The position numbers and the translations under genes are program-made. The notes under the pieces are model-generated. The model worked only from the letters and a program-made list of their open reading frames with translations, was not told where the DNA came from and ran no database searches. A stretch of DNA of 64,000 nt from Azolla caroliniana (Eukaryota; Polypodiophyta), in assembly GCA_043228905.1 (NCBI GenBank), contig JBHGNT010000013.1, forward strand, positions 7,254,001-7,318,000. Reading direction: 5' to 3'. Shown here piece by piece: positions 41,872 to 53,237 of this stretch (the stretch's first letter is position 1; each line of letters begins with the position of its first letter).

Positions 41872-44800
41872 GATCTGTACAGCCCATTAGTGGTTCCATT
41901 CCTTCCAAGCAAGTTAGCAATGTGTTCCTAGCCCAAGTCATTGTTAGTACTAAAAGTACTCCCCCAGTACCCGTCCTAGCACTTTTAGATTCCGGAGCTA
42001 ATTCCTGTTTCATGGATCGAAATTTTGCCCAAGCTTCTCAGATATCCTTAAGAAAACTTCCTTGTCCCGCATCTGTAGTGGTCATTGATGGTTGTCCCAT
42101 TGCTTCCGGGAATATTGTAGAAGAATCAGAACCCATTCAAGTTGTCCTAGGTAGTTTTGTGTGTATAATATCATTTAATATAATTAGTAGTCCAGAGCAT
42201 CCCATTGTCCTAGGATTACCTTGGCTTGAGTTACATAATCCAGCCATAGATTGGAGAACAAGAGAAGTCCGATATCGACCACCCCAAGAATCAACTCGCC
42301 GAGTTTCGACCATTTCACTCCATCAACTACGCGAAGAAGGACCCAAGGAGGCAATGTTCCTATTTTCCATATCAGTACATCCTTCCAGCACTATTAAGAA
42401 GGACTCCTCAGTACAACTTCCGGCAAAATATCATCCTTATCCCGATGTATTTGACAAGGTAAAAGCCGGTACCCTTCCTCATCACCGTCCCTATGACTGT
42501 CCCATCGATTTACAACCAGGAACCGAGCCACCATGGGGACCAATTTACAACCTGTCACCCACCGAGTTAGAAGTCCTTCGAGCCTACATAGAGGAGAACT
42601 TGGCAAGCGGGTTCATCCGTCATTCGAAATCTCCGGCCGGTGCACCCATCTTCTTTGTCAAGAAGAAAGATGGCTCACTTCGTCTTGTCGTTGATTACCG
42701 CGGATTAAATAAAGTCACCATCCGGAATAGGTATGCACTTCCTCTTATATCAAGTCTTTTAGAGCGAGTTAATGGTGCCAAGTTTTTTACTAAAATCGAC
42801 CTACGCGGAGCGTATAATCTCGTGCGGATCCGACCGGGAGATGAGTGGAAGACCGCTTTTCGCACGCGGTATGGGCATTTTGAGTATACTGTTATGCCGT
42901 TTGGCCTAACCAATGCACCCGCAGTCTTCCAACACATGGCAAATGATATATTCAGAGACCTCTTGGATATCTGTTTGATCATTTATCTGGATGATCTGTT
43001 GATTTATTCGAAGACCCAGGAAGAGCACGACTCTCATGTACTATTAGTACTAAAGCGACTCCGCGAGAATGGTCTTTATGCCAAGCTAGAAAAATGTAGC
43101 TTTGACTGCAAGCAAGTGGAATTTCTAGGCTACGTCATCTCCTCAAAGGGCATCGCCATGGATCCAGCTAAGATCCAAACTGTACTAGAGTGGCAAATTC
43201 CACGGTCGGTACGAGATGTACAATGTTTTCTAGGTTTTGCTAACTTCTACCGTAAGTTTATACAGGATTACTCGAAGATTATTTTACCTCTCACACAACT
43301 TATGAAGAAGGGCCAAGCATTTCTTTGGTCCATTGAAGCAGATATGGCTTTTCGGCATCTTAAGAAAGCCTTTACATCAGCACCGATTCTAGCTCATGTG
43401 GATACAAGCAAACCATTCATCATGGAGGCCGACGCATCAGATTTCTCCCTCGGTAGCATCCTTTCTCAACAAGGTGATAAAGAAGAGTTGCATCCGGTGG
43501 CTTTCCATTCGCGCAAATTCGATGTCGCAGAAATCAACTACGAAATACATGACAAGGAGTTATTAGCCATCGTGGATTCATTTGTACAATGGCGGCATTT
43601 CTTAGAGGGCTCTCCACATCAGGTCATTGTCTTCAGCGATCATAAAAATCTTGCTTATTTTCAGAACGCTCGCGTACTAAATCGACGGCAAGCTCGGTGG
43701 GCGCAATTCCTCACGCGTTTCGACTTCAAAATCACATATCGACCGGGGAAGCAGCAAGGAAAAGCAGATGCACTATCACGACGTTCATATCTTGCACCTC
43801 GTCCTGGTGAAGCAACATTTGATAATCAAAAGCAAGTAATCTTGGGACCAACACGATTGCACACGACGCGGATTTTTCACACCCCGATGGATTCACGGAT
43901 TACCGATGACATACGTGCAACCTTGAAGACGGATAGTTTTGCTCAAGACATCCTGGCGCACATTGATACTTCTCGGGCATCCTGTTCTCAGTCTCAACAA
44001 CCAGGTATTGACTACCGACAATTCGAATATCATGATGGTTTGTTATTCTTTAAAAAGCGTGTATATGTCCCCGATTGCTCCTGTCGCCTTCAAATTGTCC
44101 AACATTGTCACGACACCCATACGGCGGGACATTTCGGTAGTACTAAGACGTTGGAGCTAGTGCAGCGATCTTTTTGGTGGCCCCACATGCGCCGTTTTGT
44201 CGACGACTACGTTCGGACCTGTGATGCTTGCTGCCGAGCAAAGATGCCACGACACCATCCATATGGCTTGTTGGAACCTTTACCAATTCCAAGTAAGCCA
44301 TGGCAGTCTATTTGTCTTGATTTTATCACAGATCTGCCGGTCTCGAAAGGGTTCGATGCTATCCTAACCGTCGTCGATCGATATACGAAGATGGCACATT
44401 TTGTGCCATGTACTAAAGCCATCACTAGCGAGGAAACCGCCGCTCTTGTTATGCGTGAGGTTTTTCGGCATCATGGCCTCCCAGACAGTATTATCAGTGA
44501 CCGAGGCCCACAATTTGTCTCCAAATTTTGGCAGCATCTCTTCAAGATGCTCAAGGTCTCCTGCAACCTCTCCTCCGGCTACCATCCTCAGACCGACGGA
44601 CAGGCGGAACGAACAAACCAAACGCTGGAGCAATATCTCCGGTGTTTCCTGAGTTATCAACAGGACGATTGGGCCGAGATTCTCCACTTTGCGGAGTTTG
44701 CGTATAATAATGCTATTCACTCCTCGACTCGGGTCTCCCCATTTTTCGCTTATACCGGTTTCCATCCTCGCTGGTCGGTGATCGACACTCCGGAGCTACC

Positions 44801-45398
44801 TACCAACCCTCGTGCCGAGGATCATTTGGAGAGGCTACGCAAGATCCAGATGGATCTCTCTACTCACCTTCGTCATGCTCAACACACACAGAAGACTTAT
44901 GCGGATCGTCATCGGATTCCCTCCTCTTTTGCCATCGGAGATCGAGTATGGCTCTTACGTCGTCACATCAAGACTACTCGACCGTGCGACAAGTTGGATT
45001 ATCGACGACTCGGTCCTTTCCGTATTACGGGGAAGATTAATGATGTCACCTTCCGCCTTGATCTCCCTCCGCAGCTTCAGATACATCCGGTTTTCCATTG
45101 TTCTCTTCTTGAACCTTATCAAGCAAACACCATTCCCGATCGTGTGACACCACCGCCGCCCCCACTGGAGTTGGACGTCGGCCCGGAGTATGAAGTTGCT
45201 GCCATCCTCGATTCCAAACTTGTTCGCAACAAACTCTATTACTTGGTCGATTGGCTCGGTTATAGTCCGAGCGAACGTACTTGGGAACCCGTCGAGAATG
45301 TTGCCAATGCACAAGATCTTCTTGCTGATTTCCACCGAAAGTATCCGGACAAACCCGGTCCGCAAGTAGTGCTGACTCGTTCCACTCGTCGTCTTTAA
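41826..45398 (+). CDS. chromovirus G Pol (protease-RT-RNase H-integrase-chromodomain)
   Basis: 1,190 codons, fully open, no ATG at the start; it overlaps the gag end in the -1 frame (open from 41814), so it is probably made as a Gag-Pol fusion. Protease: LALLDSGANSCFMDR (about residues 52-66). Reverse transcriptase: FVKKKDGSLRLVVDYRGLNK, MPFGLTNAPAVFQ, YLDDLLIYSKT (about 388). RNase H: MEADASDFSLGSILSQQ (about 535). Integrase zinc region HDTHTAGHFGSTK ... CDACCRAK (about 762-806); catalytic D in CLDFITDLP (about 832), D in ISDRGPQFVS (about 892), E in GQAERTNQT (about 928). The chromodomain near residues 1121-1180 has YEVAAILDSK, YYLVDWLGY and ERTWEPVENV; such domains target integration to marked chromatin. 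All key residues are present. Confidence 0.93.
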   Translation: MSPAKIGAIWLDSSPRSVQPISGSIPSKQVSNVFLAQVIVSTKSTPPVPVLALLDSGANSCFMDRNFAQASQISLRKLPCPASVVVIDGCPIASGNIVEESEPIQVVLGSFVCIISFNIISSPEHPIVLGLPWLELHNPAIDWRTREVRYRPPQESTRRVSTISLHQLREEGPKEAMFLFSISVHPSSTIKKDSSVQLPAKYHPYPDVFDKVKAGTLPHHRPYDCPIDLQPGTEPPWGPIYNLSPTELEVLRAYIEENLASGFIRHSKSPAGAPIFFVKKKDGSLRLVVDYRGLNKVTIRNRYALPLISSLLERVNGAKFFTKIDLRGAYNLVRIRPGDEWKTAFRTRYGHFEYTVMPFGLTNAPAVFQHMANDIFRDLLDICLIIYLDDLLIYSKTQEEHDSHVLLVLKRLRENGLYAKLEKCSFDCKQVEFLGYVISSKGIAMDPAKIQTVLEWQIPRSVRDVQCFLGFANFYRKFIQDYSKIILPLTQLMKKGQAFLWSIEADMAFRHLKKAFTSAPILAHVDTSKPFIMEADASDFSLGSILSQQGDKEELHPVAFHSRKFDVAEINYEIHDKELLAIVDSFVQWRHFLEGSPHQVIVFSDHKNLAYFQNARVLNRRQARWAQFLTRFDFKITYRPGKQQGKADALSRRSYLAPRPGEATFDNQKQVILGPTRLHTTRIFHTPMDSRITDDIRATLKTDSFAQDILAHIDTSRASCSQSQQPGIDYRQFEYHDGLLFFKKRVYVPDCSCRLQIVQHCHDTHTAGHFGSTKTLELVQRSFWWPHMRRFVDDYVRTCDACCRAKMPRHHPYGLLEPLPIPSKPWQSICLDFITDLPVSKGFDAILTVVDRYTKMAHFVPCTKAITSEETAALVMREVFRHHGLPDSIISDRGPQFVSKFWQHLFKMLKVSCNLSSGYHPQTDGQAERTNQTLEQYLRCFLSYQQDDWAEILHFAEFAYNNAIHSSTRVSPFFAYTGFHPRWSVIDTPELPTNPRAEDHLERLRKIQMDLSTHLRHAQHTQKTYADRHRIPSSFAIGDRVWLLRRHIKTTRPCDKLDYRRLGPFRITGKINDVTFRLDLPPQLQIHPVFHCSLLEPYQANTIPDRVTPPPPPLELDVGPEYEVAAILDSKLVRNKLYYLVDWLGYSPSERTWEPVENVANAQDLLADFHRKYPDKPGPQVVLTRSTRRL

Positions 45399-45409
45399 GG
45401 GGGAGATAG

Positions 45410-45838
45410 TGTCATGAGATGGCAAGACTCGAACCCATGACCTTATGGTATATGGGTCGAGCTCTTAACCATCTCACCATCTATTGTAATTCATAGAATA
45501 TTATTTTCATTTATGTTTTATTATAAGAAAGTAATGTATATTCCAGATTTCTCTGGAACATTCTAGAAGCTTCAGGATTATTCCTGAGAACACTATAAAA
45601 GAAGGCACTAAGCATTATGTTGAACCAAATTGGTTCAACACCAGTCTTAAGCCTCTTAGTCGATTTGTACTTATCTTTCATATAATATAAGAGCTGCTGT
45701 CATCATCCTATTTCCCTCTCTCTCTCCTCTTCTCACTTCCTCTCTCTCGGGAATCTTACGCAGTCCCGTCCTCTTAGTACTAATAGTACTACTCTTCTTA
45801 GTACTAATTCCATCTCTGTTTTAGTACTATTCCTGACA
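45410..45838 (+). repeat. 3' LTR of chromovirus G
   Basis: 429 bp. Preceded by polypurine tract AAGGGGGAGATAG. Followed by target duplication aaacc. Confidence 0.93.
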
Positions 45839-48211
45839 AAACCGTTGCAAATTACGCGCCCAGTAATACGCTTTAGGAAGAGGCGTACGAGCCGGATCGA
45901 GAATCATTACTAGAGCTAAGCAGGGCACAAGCAGCATTTGACCGGGAAATGGAAATCTCACGGCGAGTCTCCGCCTCAGCATTAGAAGACGTCAACGTCG
46001 AAACGACAACGGATCCATGAATACTCTCGATTGCAAAGGATTTACCCCCAAGTCAGAAGGAAGCAATGATAGCGCTACTCAAGGAATATAAAGATGTGTT
46101 CGCTTGGTCCCACGAAGTTATGAAGGGGTTGGACCCAAAGTTTTACCAGCATAAGATCAACTTAGCTACCGATGCAAAACCCGTACAACAACGTCGGTAT
46201 CGAATGAATCCGATTTACGCGGCTCGCATAAAAGAGGAAATTGACAAACTTCTCAAGGCAAGGTTTATTCGACCAGTTAAGCAAGCTACGTGGTTAAGCC
46301 CAATAGTCATAGTACCAAAGAAAAATGGCAAAATCCGTGTTTGCGTAGACTATCGGAAATTGAACGCTGTAACAATTACAGATGCATTCCCCTTACCTTT
46401 CACCAACAGCGTACTAGATGCAGTCATGGGGCATGACATGTACAGTTTTCTGGACGGCTTCATCGGATATAATCAAGTACGCATGCATCCTGACGACCAA
46501 GAGAAGACGGCGTTTGTCACCGACTGGGGGGTTTATGTCACGGTAGTCATGATGTTTGGGTTAAAGACGGCGCCTGCCACATTCCAGCGGACAATTATGG
46601 AATTTTTTGGGGAATACATACCCGCCTTTATGCAAGTCTTTCTGGACGATTTCGTGGTGTATGGGACAATAGCCGAACATCTGAGTCATTTATGGCTTTG
46701 TTTGGAGCGCTGCCATACTTCACGCTTAAGCCTGAATCCGACTAAATGTGCATTCGGCATCACCAGTGGAGCCCTCCTCTGCCACATCGTAAGCAAGGAG
46801 TGGATAGCAGTGGACCCGAATAAAATTTCCGTGATCATTCAAGCGAAAACGCCGATGACTGCCGTTTCCTGGGACAAATACGTTGGCATAGTCATATGTT
46901 ACGGTATTTGGCAGATTTTGCTACGCCACTACACGCCGCCGTACACCGCACACCTTTCAAATGGACGGCAATCGAAGAAAAAGCGTACAACGCACTTAAG
47001 ATAATGTTCACGCAAGCACTGGTCGTACAACCACGAGATTGGGTGAAACCGTTCCATGTCTTTTTGGATGCTTCAGATATAGCAATAGGCAGCGCGTTGA
47101 TGCAGCTCACATAGCTGAATTGGTACAGACCAGTCTATTACGCCAGTCGAAAGCTATCAACGGCCGAACGTAACTACTCCACAACAGAACGAGAGGCGTT
47201 GGGAATGATATACGACATCAATAAATTCCGCCATTATCTGTTGGGTCGAAAATTTACGTTTCACATAGATCATGCGGCGTTGCTCTACCTTGTGGAGAAA
47301 CATGCGCTGACATGAAAACTGGCTAGATGGATGGTATTGCTCCAAGAATTCGACTTCATAATTCAGCATCACCCAGGTACGCAACACGCCGTAGTAGATT
47401 TCTTGAGTAGGGTGGATAACGGGGAAACTACAAGGAAAGATGACGATGACTTTCCCGATGTGGACGTTCTGCGGGTCGTGATGATAGCGTCACGGGAAGA
47501 GAAAAATTTTCCGGATCGATGGCTAATGGAAATGACGTACTTTCTTACTACAAGAATGCCACCGCCACAAGTAAGGACAGGCGAAAAGAAGCGATTGGTT
47601 GTCCATAGCCGTAACTTTTGCCTGGTCGAAGGAATACTGTATCACAAGGGCAACGATGGAATCTGGCGACACGGGATACGTCAAGATGAGAAGGAAGTTG
47701 TTTTGCGCGAAGCTCACTGTGGTACAGAAGGGGGGCACTATGCGGGAGATGTTACGGCCAGAAGTCAGCCCACAAAGGGCACGAGAATGCCACATCAACC
47801 CGTTCTTATGCTAGATCCATTCCAGAAGTGGGGCCTTGATTTTGTGGGACCCTTTACACTGGCAGTAGCGCGAACAGGTAATAGATATATTCTGGTAGCC
47901 ACAGACTATTGCTCTAAGTGGGTGGAAGCAAAGGCGTTACAGGACAACACAACGGCATCTACAGCAAAATTTCTGTATGAATACATCCGGTGCCGTTTTG
48001 GTTGCCCCATCGAGCTTATCAATGATCAGGGAGTCACTTTCTGAATTCAATCATCCACGAGCTCATGCACCGTTACGTCGTCGTCCATAAGAAAAGCACG
48101 TCATACTATCCATAGGCGAATGGACTAGCAAAGTCCATGAACAAAATCTTGCAGACAATACCGCAGAAGATGCACTTCTCATAAATCCCTACCCCCTGAA
48201 AGATTATATAC

Positions 48212-48253
<42 letters not shown>

Positions 48254-48890
48254 TTTTTGTAACATCTAGTCTAGCCCGAAGCGGGGTAATCCGTCGGAGA
48301 GGGAAAACTAGCAAAACGAATGTCTAACTAAAAAAAAATGAAAATAGAATGGATTGGGTCACTAAATTGCACAGCGCTTTATGGGTGTATCGGACCAGCT
48401 ATAAGACTAGCATACAGTCTACGCCATTCTGGCTGGCATTTAGGTTAGAAGCTGTAATGCCCGTCGAATTCCAGGTGCCAAGTCTGCGGATTCAAGTGCG
48501 AGACTGACTAGCGGAAGGCCAGTCCGAGCAGCTACGGTTACAACAACTCCTCAAATTAGGAGAGGCTCGGGTACGTAGTATGGCCATACTGGAGCAAGAA
48601 CAGAGACGGCGTAAAGTATTCGTCGATCGACATCAAGTCACACGGGGTAAGGACTTCGCAGTCGGAAAGGCCATATTGGTCTTTCAAACACGCATGGGTC
48701 AAATGCCCGGAAAATTAAGTTTCCGCTGGACGGGGCCGTACTGGATAGTCTGAGTGGAAAACAACACTTTTTAATTAGGCACCTTGGCCGGAGAGGCACT
48801 TCGACAAAAAGTAAATGGGTTTCGATTGAAACCCTATCTGGGACCTACGCCTCCAAACCCGTTCCACGTCGTGACTGCCACAACAGAGGG
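45839..48890 (+). pseudogene. gypsy B RT-RNase H-integrase
   Basis: Continues the linker (VANYAPSNTL, RVSASALEDVNVE, two stops). Then RT: YKDVFAWSHEVMKGLD, WLSPIVIVPKKNGKIRVCVDYRKLN, catalytic VFLDDFVVYG (about 46634-46665). A frameshift near 46880 precedes RNase H ([36 protein letters not shown]), with stops after MQLT and HALT. Integrase has lost its CC zinc half by a deletion at GDVTA/RSQPTKG. The core DFVGPFTLA and INDQGVTF remain. A shift, a (TA)n insertion, then the C-terminal module (HSALWVYRTSYKTS, MPGKLSFRWTGPYWIV) ends near 48890. Confidence 0.85.
48207..48350. repeat. (TA)n microsatellite and insertion in gypsy B integrase
   Basis: About 40 bp of pure TA, then a T run and roughly 100 bp without similarity to integrase. 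It separates HELMHRYVV...KMHFS from the ENRMDWVTKLHSALW continuation. Confidence 0.75.
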
Positions 48891-48984
48891 GCCCGTACAT
48901 TAATTAATAAGTTGGGGGCCACTTGTAAAATACTGTAAATAGTAATCATGTATTTAACCGTTAAAAAAAAAAAAAAAGAAGGTA
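48891..48984 (+). other. spacer between gypsy B pol and extra ORF
   Basis: Short AT-rich non-coding stretch with a 15-base A run near 48963. Pol ends before it and the extra ORF begins after it. Confidence 0.6.
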
Positions 48985-51793
48985 GTGATGATTATTAAAA
49001 GGGACTTTGTGCATGCACAAACTTCTAGGGCAAGAACACACGGCACTACGATGTCACACAGACCGATGCACCCTAGGCCACAAAAAGAGGAAAGCATAAG
49101 GTTTTTTGCGCATTACAGACAACCAACTTCAGTCTCCAGCCCTCCTTGCTCTCTTCGCTCTTCTCGCTCACCTCGCTCTCCACCATACCACAGAGCTCGC
49201 GCTCACCATAATTTGCAATCTTCGACTAGCCGTCATGAGCCCCATCCACCCACGATGCCGATCACTATCTTTGCAGCTCTACGCATATGGCTCCTGGAAA
49301 AGGGGTTTGAGGGCTATATCAGGGTCGTCGAAGCTCTACCACACCTTGAGGCTCTTGACATAGCCAAGAAGTTGAATGTGTACACAGTGACGAACGCCAC
49401 CATTCGGAAGAAACTCGGTTTATCAGTGATTAGGGAAAAGCACTTCGAGATTCCTCCTGCAAAAACGCTCGGGAAATACTTTGGGGAATATTCAACGTCG
49501 GCTAAGGCATACAGAACAAAGGACATTCCAAATCCATTTTTTCGGGAAGTCGCCAAGTTCCTACTGGAAGTCGGGTGCGTACACGTGAATGCATATGGGA
49601 TGCCTAAACAAAAAGCAAGTGTCATCATCGAAACCTTTGAAGGACGTGTCGTAGATTGGGGTGTAATCACAGGGCCAACACTTAGGGAAGGACTATACAC
49701 GTATCAAGACGGGAAGAAACTCTGGCCGATCATTCAACAACACCTTATTGTACTATTTCCTCCTCGCAGACTTCCCGCCCCCCACACCAAGCGAGCCGAC
49801 GCCTCTGCCACGATCCGCGAAACGACAGCTAGTAGAGTTAGCTACCACCGAATGGGAGGAGGAAAAACAACCTTCTCCTACCACCCAGTGGACGACACAG
49901 ACGGAACCACCAGCCAAAGACACTAAGACACAACCCTCCACGACAACAGAGGAACAAGAGCCCACCGATGACAGTCCCAGGCCCAAACGGCGACGATTAG
50001 ACCAGAAGGACAGTCGCAGATTGCTAAAAGATACGGTCGTCACCACCAAAACGTCCACTCCCACAAAGCCCACTACGACACTGGAGATATTTCACGAACT
50101 TTGACCCATCATTATGGCACAATCTTAGTGGGGCAAAGGAGTGCTTATGGTAGAAAGTGAAGTCCTGAAATATCCGGACATTCCGGACACGGCACATGAG
50201 TTCAATGCGTTATTGCAGTATGGCACCACATATGAGCTCATGGAATTTTTGGCGACTCAGCAAATCAAGGTGTCACAGCGAATGGCTGAAGAACACGCGG
50301 AGCAGCATATGGTGGAGCGCGCGCTAACGCGAACAACGGAAAGTGAGGATGAGGGGCCTCTAGCCAAGATAGGCAGGCAGCAGAACACGGGGATTCAGCG
50401 TATGGGCATTGAACTACCCCCATTGAATACGGCCCTTGTTGAGGCACATCAGGAATTGGCTAGAGTTAGTATGGGCGCCAAGGATACGGCTATCAAGAAT
50501 AAAGATGTTTGGAAAACAGTCAAGCTGACTCAAGCCAAATTATAGAAGACCCAAGAGCGCATTGTGGAGTTAGAACACAACGTCACTATGGCACCGCAAA
50601 ACCCCGAACCAACATCCGGTGAAGACGCATCGATAACCCTACAAGAGGAGATTGCAGCGCAGAAGGCCATCGCCGCTAAAGCAAAAAGGGCTACGCAGTT
50701 TGCGGAGTCCGAGATTGATCGCCTCCGCGCCGAACTCCGCCAATCCTCCGACAGAGAAACAGACATACAGGCCAAAGGCCGAAGGGCAATAAAGGCACTA
50801 GAAGATAAACTCAAAGCGAAGACAATAGCACACACCAACACGAAAGAAGAAAACAACAAGCTACGGGAGGAAGCCCAAAAGTCGGAAGCGGTGATCACAG
50901 GACTCCAAGAGTTATTGGAAAAGAAGAAAGTGTGGTACGACGAGCAGCTCGTACGAGAACGGGAGGTGACGCATCAGGTAGAAGTCCGCCTGAACAATGA
51001 AATGGGTCGGTTAGAGGAACTATACTTGAAAGAATCCCAAATATGGGCAAAGATGAAAAGCCATTATGAGGAAGCGGCTACGGTTAATAAGCAAGAAATC
51101 GAAAACCTCAAAAAAACCCTGGAAGAAGTGCAAAACTGCTCCTAAGCGATAACAGATAATGTACACATACTTCTTCAAACAAATCGGGAGAGGTTTACGA
51201 CGCAATTAAAAACAGTGCTAGATAAAGGCTGGATGGTGTGGGCAACACAAGCGGTGGAGTTGCATACCTATCGGGCAGACTAGGAGAGCCGAAGGAAAGA
51301 AGGCCAAGGTTTCTACAAACTCAATGAGGAAGGCATTGTGGCAGTATGTGAGGACCTAGCACAGGATTATCGCACGCTAGCGAACCAACACTTTGAGGAA
51401 CTCACACAACTATTAGACGACTTCGGGGAATGTCAAGAAGATATTTTTCATCGACTAATGGAGATCAAGAGAGAACAACTTACGGAGCCAATTTTGGTAC
51501 CCGATACCGATTCCACCGAGCACAGGGAGCCTCAACCTAATTCATTGGAGATGACAACTACGCCATGCAACATTGCGGACGATACGAACAGGATAGAGCC
51601 TCAGCCAACCACTTGCCCACAGACGGAAGAGCCAGCCCCAGCAGAAAGGAATGAGCCAACAAAGCCGGGTCTGACCACGCAGGGAGAAGTTGACAACATA
51701 GAAACCCCCCCGACGGCCGAGCAGGGACAAGACGCTCAACAAAGCAACGAAGCACCTACGGACATTACATCGTCTCCGAACCAGAACGTATGA
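48985..51793 (+). pseudogene. gypsy B extra ORF after integrase (unknown function, coiled coil)
   Basis: A long extra coding region between integrase and the 3' LTR. Frame 1 is open 48985-49926. Near 49740 coding sense moves to another frame, which then runs to 51793 with only five stops (50102, about 50126, 50543, 51143, about 51278). Five separate open pieces share that frame, so one ancestral ORF of roughly 900 codons is likely. N-terminal globular part: EKGFEGYIRVVEALPHLEAL, NPFFREVAKFLLEVGCVHV, GVITGPTLREGLYTYQDGKK. A Pro/Thr-rich linker carries a nuclear-localisation-like PRPKRRRLDQK. A long heptad-like coiled coil follows (about 50550-51140). The tail is acidic, Pro/Thr/Gln-rich. I do not recognise the protein. 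Tat/Athila elements are known to carry extra ORFs, including env-like ones, but no signal peptide or membrane segment is evident here. Confidence 0.7.
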
Positions 51794-51879
51794 GCGGAGT
51801 CGAACATCCTAGACATCTTGGAGGATGAATAGAGGGATGGATCCGACGTGCCATGGCACTATCCCACAGGCGTGCCAGG

Positions 51880-52349
51880 TGTTGTCCGCCAGAATTGTAA
51901 CCGCCGGACATAATGCGTAAAATATGAAAAATGTATTAGAAGCGTTAAGGAAAGAGATGTAACGGTTCACGCGAGAAGCATGACTGGCTGAACGGCCTGT
52001 GTACATAAAGGGCAAAAATCCTCTGTAAGAGGTAGCGTATAATTTTTGAGCATGAGGTTTTTTTAATAGGATCTTATCTTCTCTGATTTTCTATGTTTGT
52101 GCAACCCGTGCTGTCTTGTGTAATCTTTGTGCTATTCATAAGTGCGTCTCTGTAAGCATAGGGTAAGAGTCAGCATAGTAGCACACTCAAGTTCTCGGTC
52201 ATAGTTGTGAACCTTCACCCATAGATACGCATTATTACGTAACTAACGGATTACGACTCATGCCTCGTGTGGCATCATACCTTGCCATGAAATCACCTTG
52301 AGGTCTATCTCGAAGGACTGAACATAGATAGTGTTCCATATCGGTAACA
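51880..52349 (+). repeat. 3' LTR of gypsy B
   Basis: 470 bp, TGTTGTCCGCC to GGTAACA. Followed by target duplication tcaag at 52350-52354. Confidence 0.92.
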
Positions 52350-52354
52350 TCAAG

Positions 52355-53048
52355 CATGAAGGCCGAATATCGAGGGGTGACTATTGCTACGTGCGAAGTC
52401 ATCTGGCTGAAATGGTTATTACGAGATCTACATGTGGAGGTGTCTGATCCAACGATGATCTATTGCGACATCCTCAACAACATCCACCTTGCAAAGAACC
52501 CTGTGTTCCACGCCAGGACCAAGCACATTGAGGTGCATTATCATTTCGTCCGTGAGCATGTCGTTTCTGGTGAAGTCGAACTAGTGTATGTTCTGACAGG
52601 TCGGCAGATTGCCGACATCTTCACCAAGCCCCTTGGTCTCGACAAGTTACGGCATTTCTCGGGTGATCTAGGTTTGCATCACCTCGACATGTTGATCTTG
52701 AGGGGGAGACAGGAACAGGAACAAGAGCATGTAAGGAGCGGTAGTGATTGCTATGTTGAAACGGATGAAGAATTCGATTTCAGGCCAATTGAAGAAGCCG
52801 AAGAAGAAGGAAACAAGGGTCGTAATCGCAAGGAAGAGCAGAAGACAGCCGAACAAAGTACAACAAAGAAGGGCGTAAAGGCCAAGACCAAAACGTGGTC
52901 TGATATTGTCAAGGGCCTAAAGATAGAAGACGAATTGGAGATAGCCAATTCGAGCGAAAGTGGAATTAAATCGGAAGTGTCCGATTTAATCGAAATGCTC
53001 GATTTGGACATTACGAATCGACTAAGGGCCAAGTGGAGGAAAGGGTAG
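52355..53048 (+). pseudogene. copia A RNase H end and C-terminal tail
   Basis: Continues the RNase H broken at 7172: [64 protein letters not shown]. This segment is open. After LRGRQ, about 112 residues of charged tail follow, including the block KTKTWSDIVKGLKIEDELEI, ending LRAKWRKG-stop. The tail is in frame with RNase H here, as in D. Confidence 0.85.
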
Positions 53049-53237
53049 CGAAAGAAGCACCAACACCGTGATAGCAAGGGAGCTAAAAAGGGCCGAATGA
53101 GCAAACAAGCCGACCGGAAGGGTCGAAGCGTGCAAAATCAAACGGGTTGAGGAGCGCGAGCGAGGCGTGAAGCCAGAAGAAGCCTGAGTGAAGATCCGGA
53201 GGATCACACGAAATCTCAAGTTGAGCTTGAAGGGGAG
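53049..53237 (+). other. copia A 3' untranslated region
   Basis: Non-coding. Ends in CTCAAG-TTGAG-CTTGAA and GGGGAG, a slightly decayed form of the hairpin and polypurine tract of A2, D and F. Confidence 0.75.

Larger units (their letters stand above)
40173..45838 (+). mobile_element. chromovirus G (Ty3/gypsy with chromodomain)
   Basis: 5.67 kb with two 429-bp LTRs differing at 2 positions, and a perfect target duplication aaacc (40168-40172, 45839-45843). Gag and Pol are both fully open. The youngest-looking and most intact element here. Confidence 0.95.
7173..52349 (+). mobile_element. gypsy B, Tat/Athila-like, hosting copia C and chromovirus G
   Basis: A Ty3/gypsy element with two 470-bp LTRs (7173-7642, 51880-52349), flanked by a perfect tcaag target duplication (7168-7172, 52350-52354). 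I count about 42 differences between the LTRs (roughly 9%), so it is old. Order: LTR, leader, gag, protease, [inversion, copia C], linker, [G], RT, RNase H, integrase, extra ORF, LTR. Without its passengers it would be about 10 kb. Confidence 0.9.

Noticed and set aside
48985-49926. Env-like glycoprotein
   Set aside because: No signal peptide, no membrane segment and no cysteine pattern; coiled coil and NLS-like motif suggest an internal protein.
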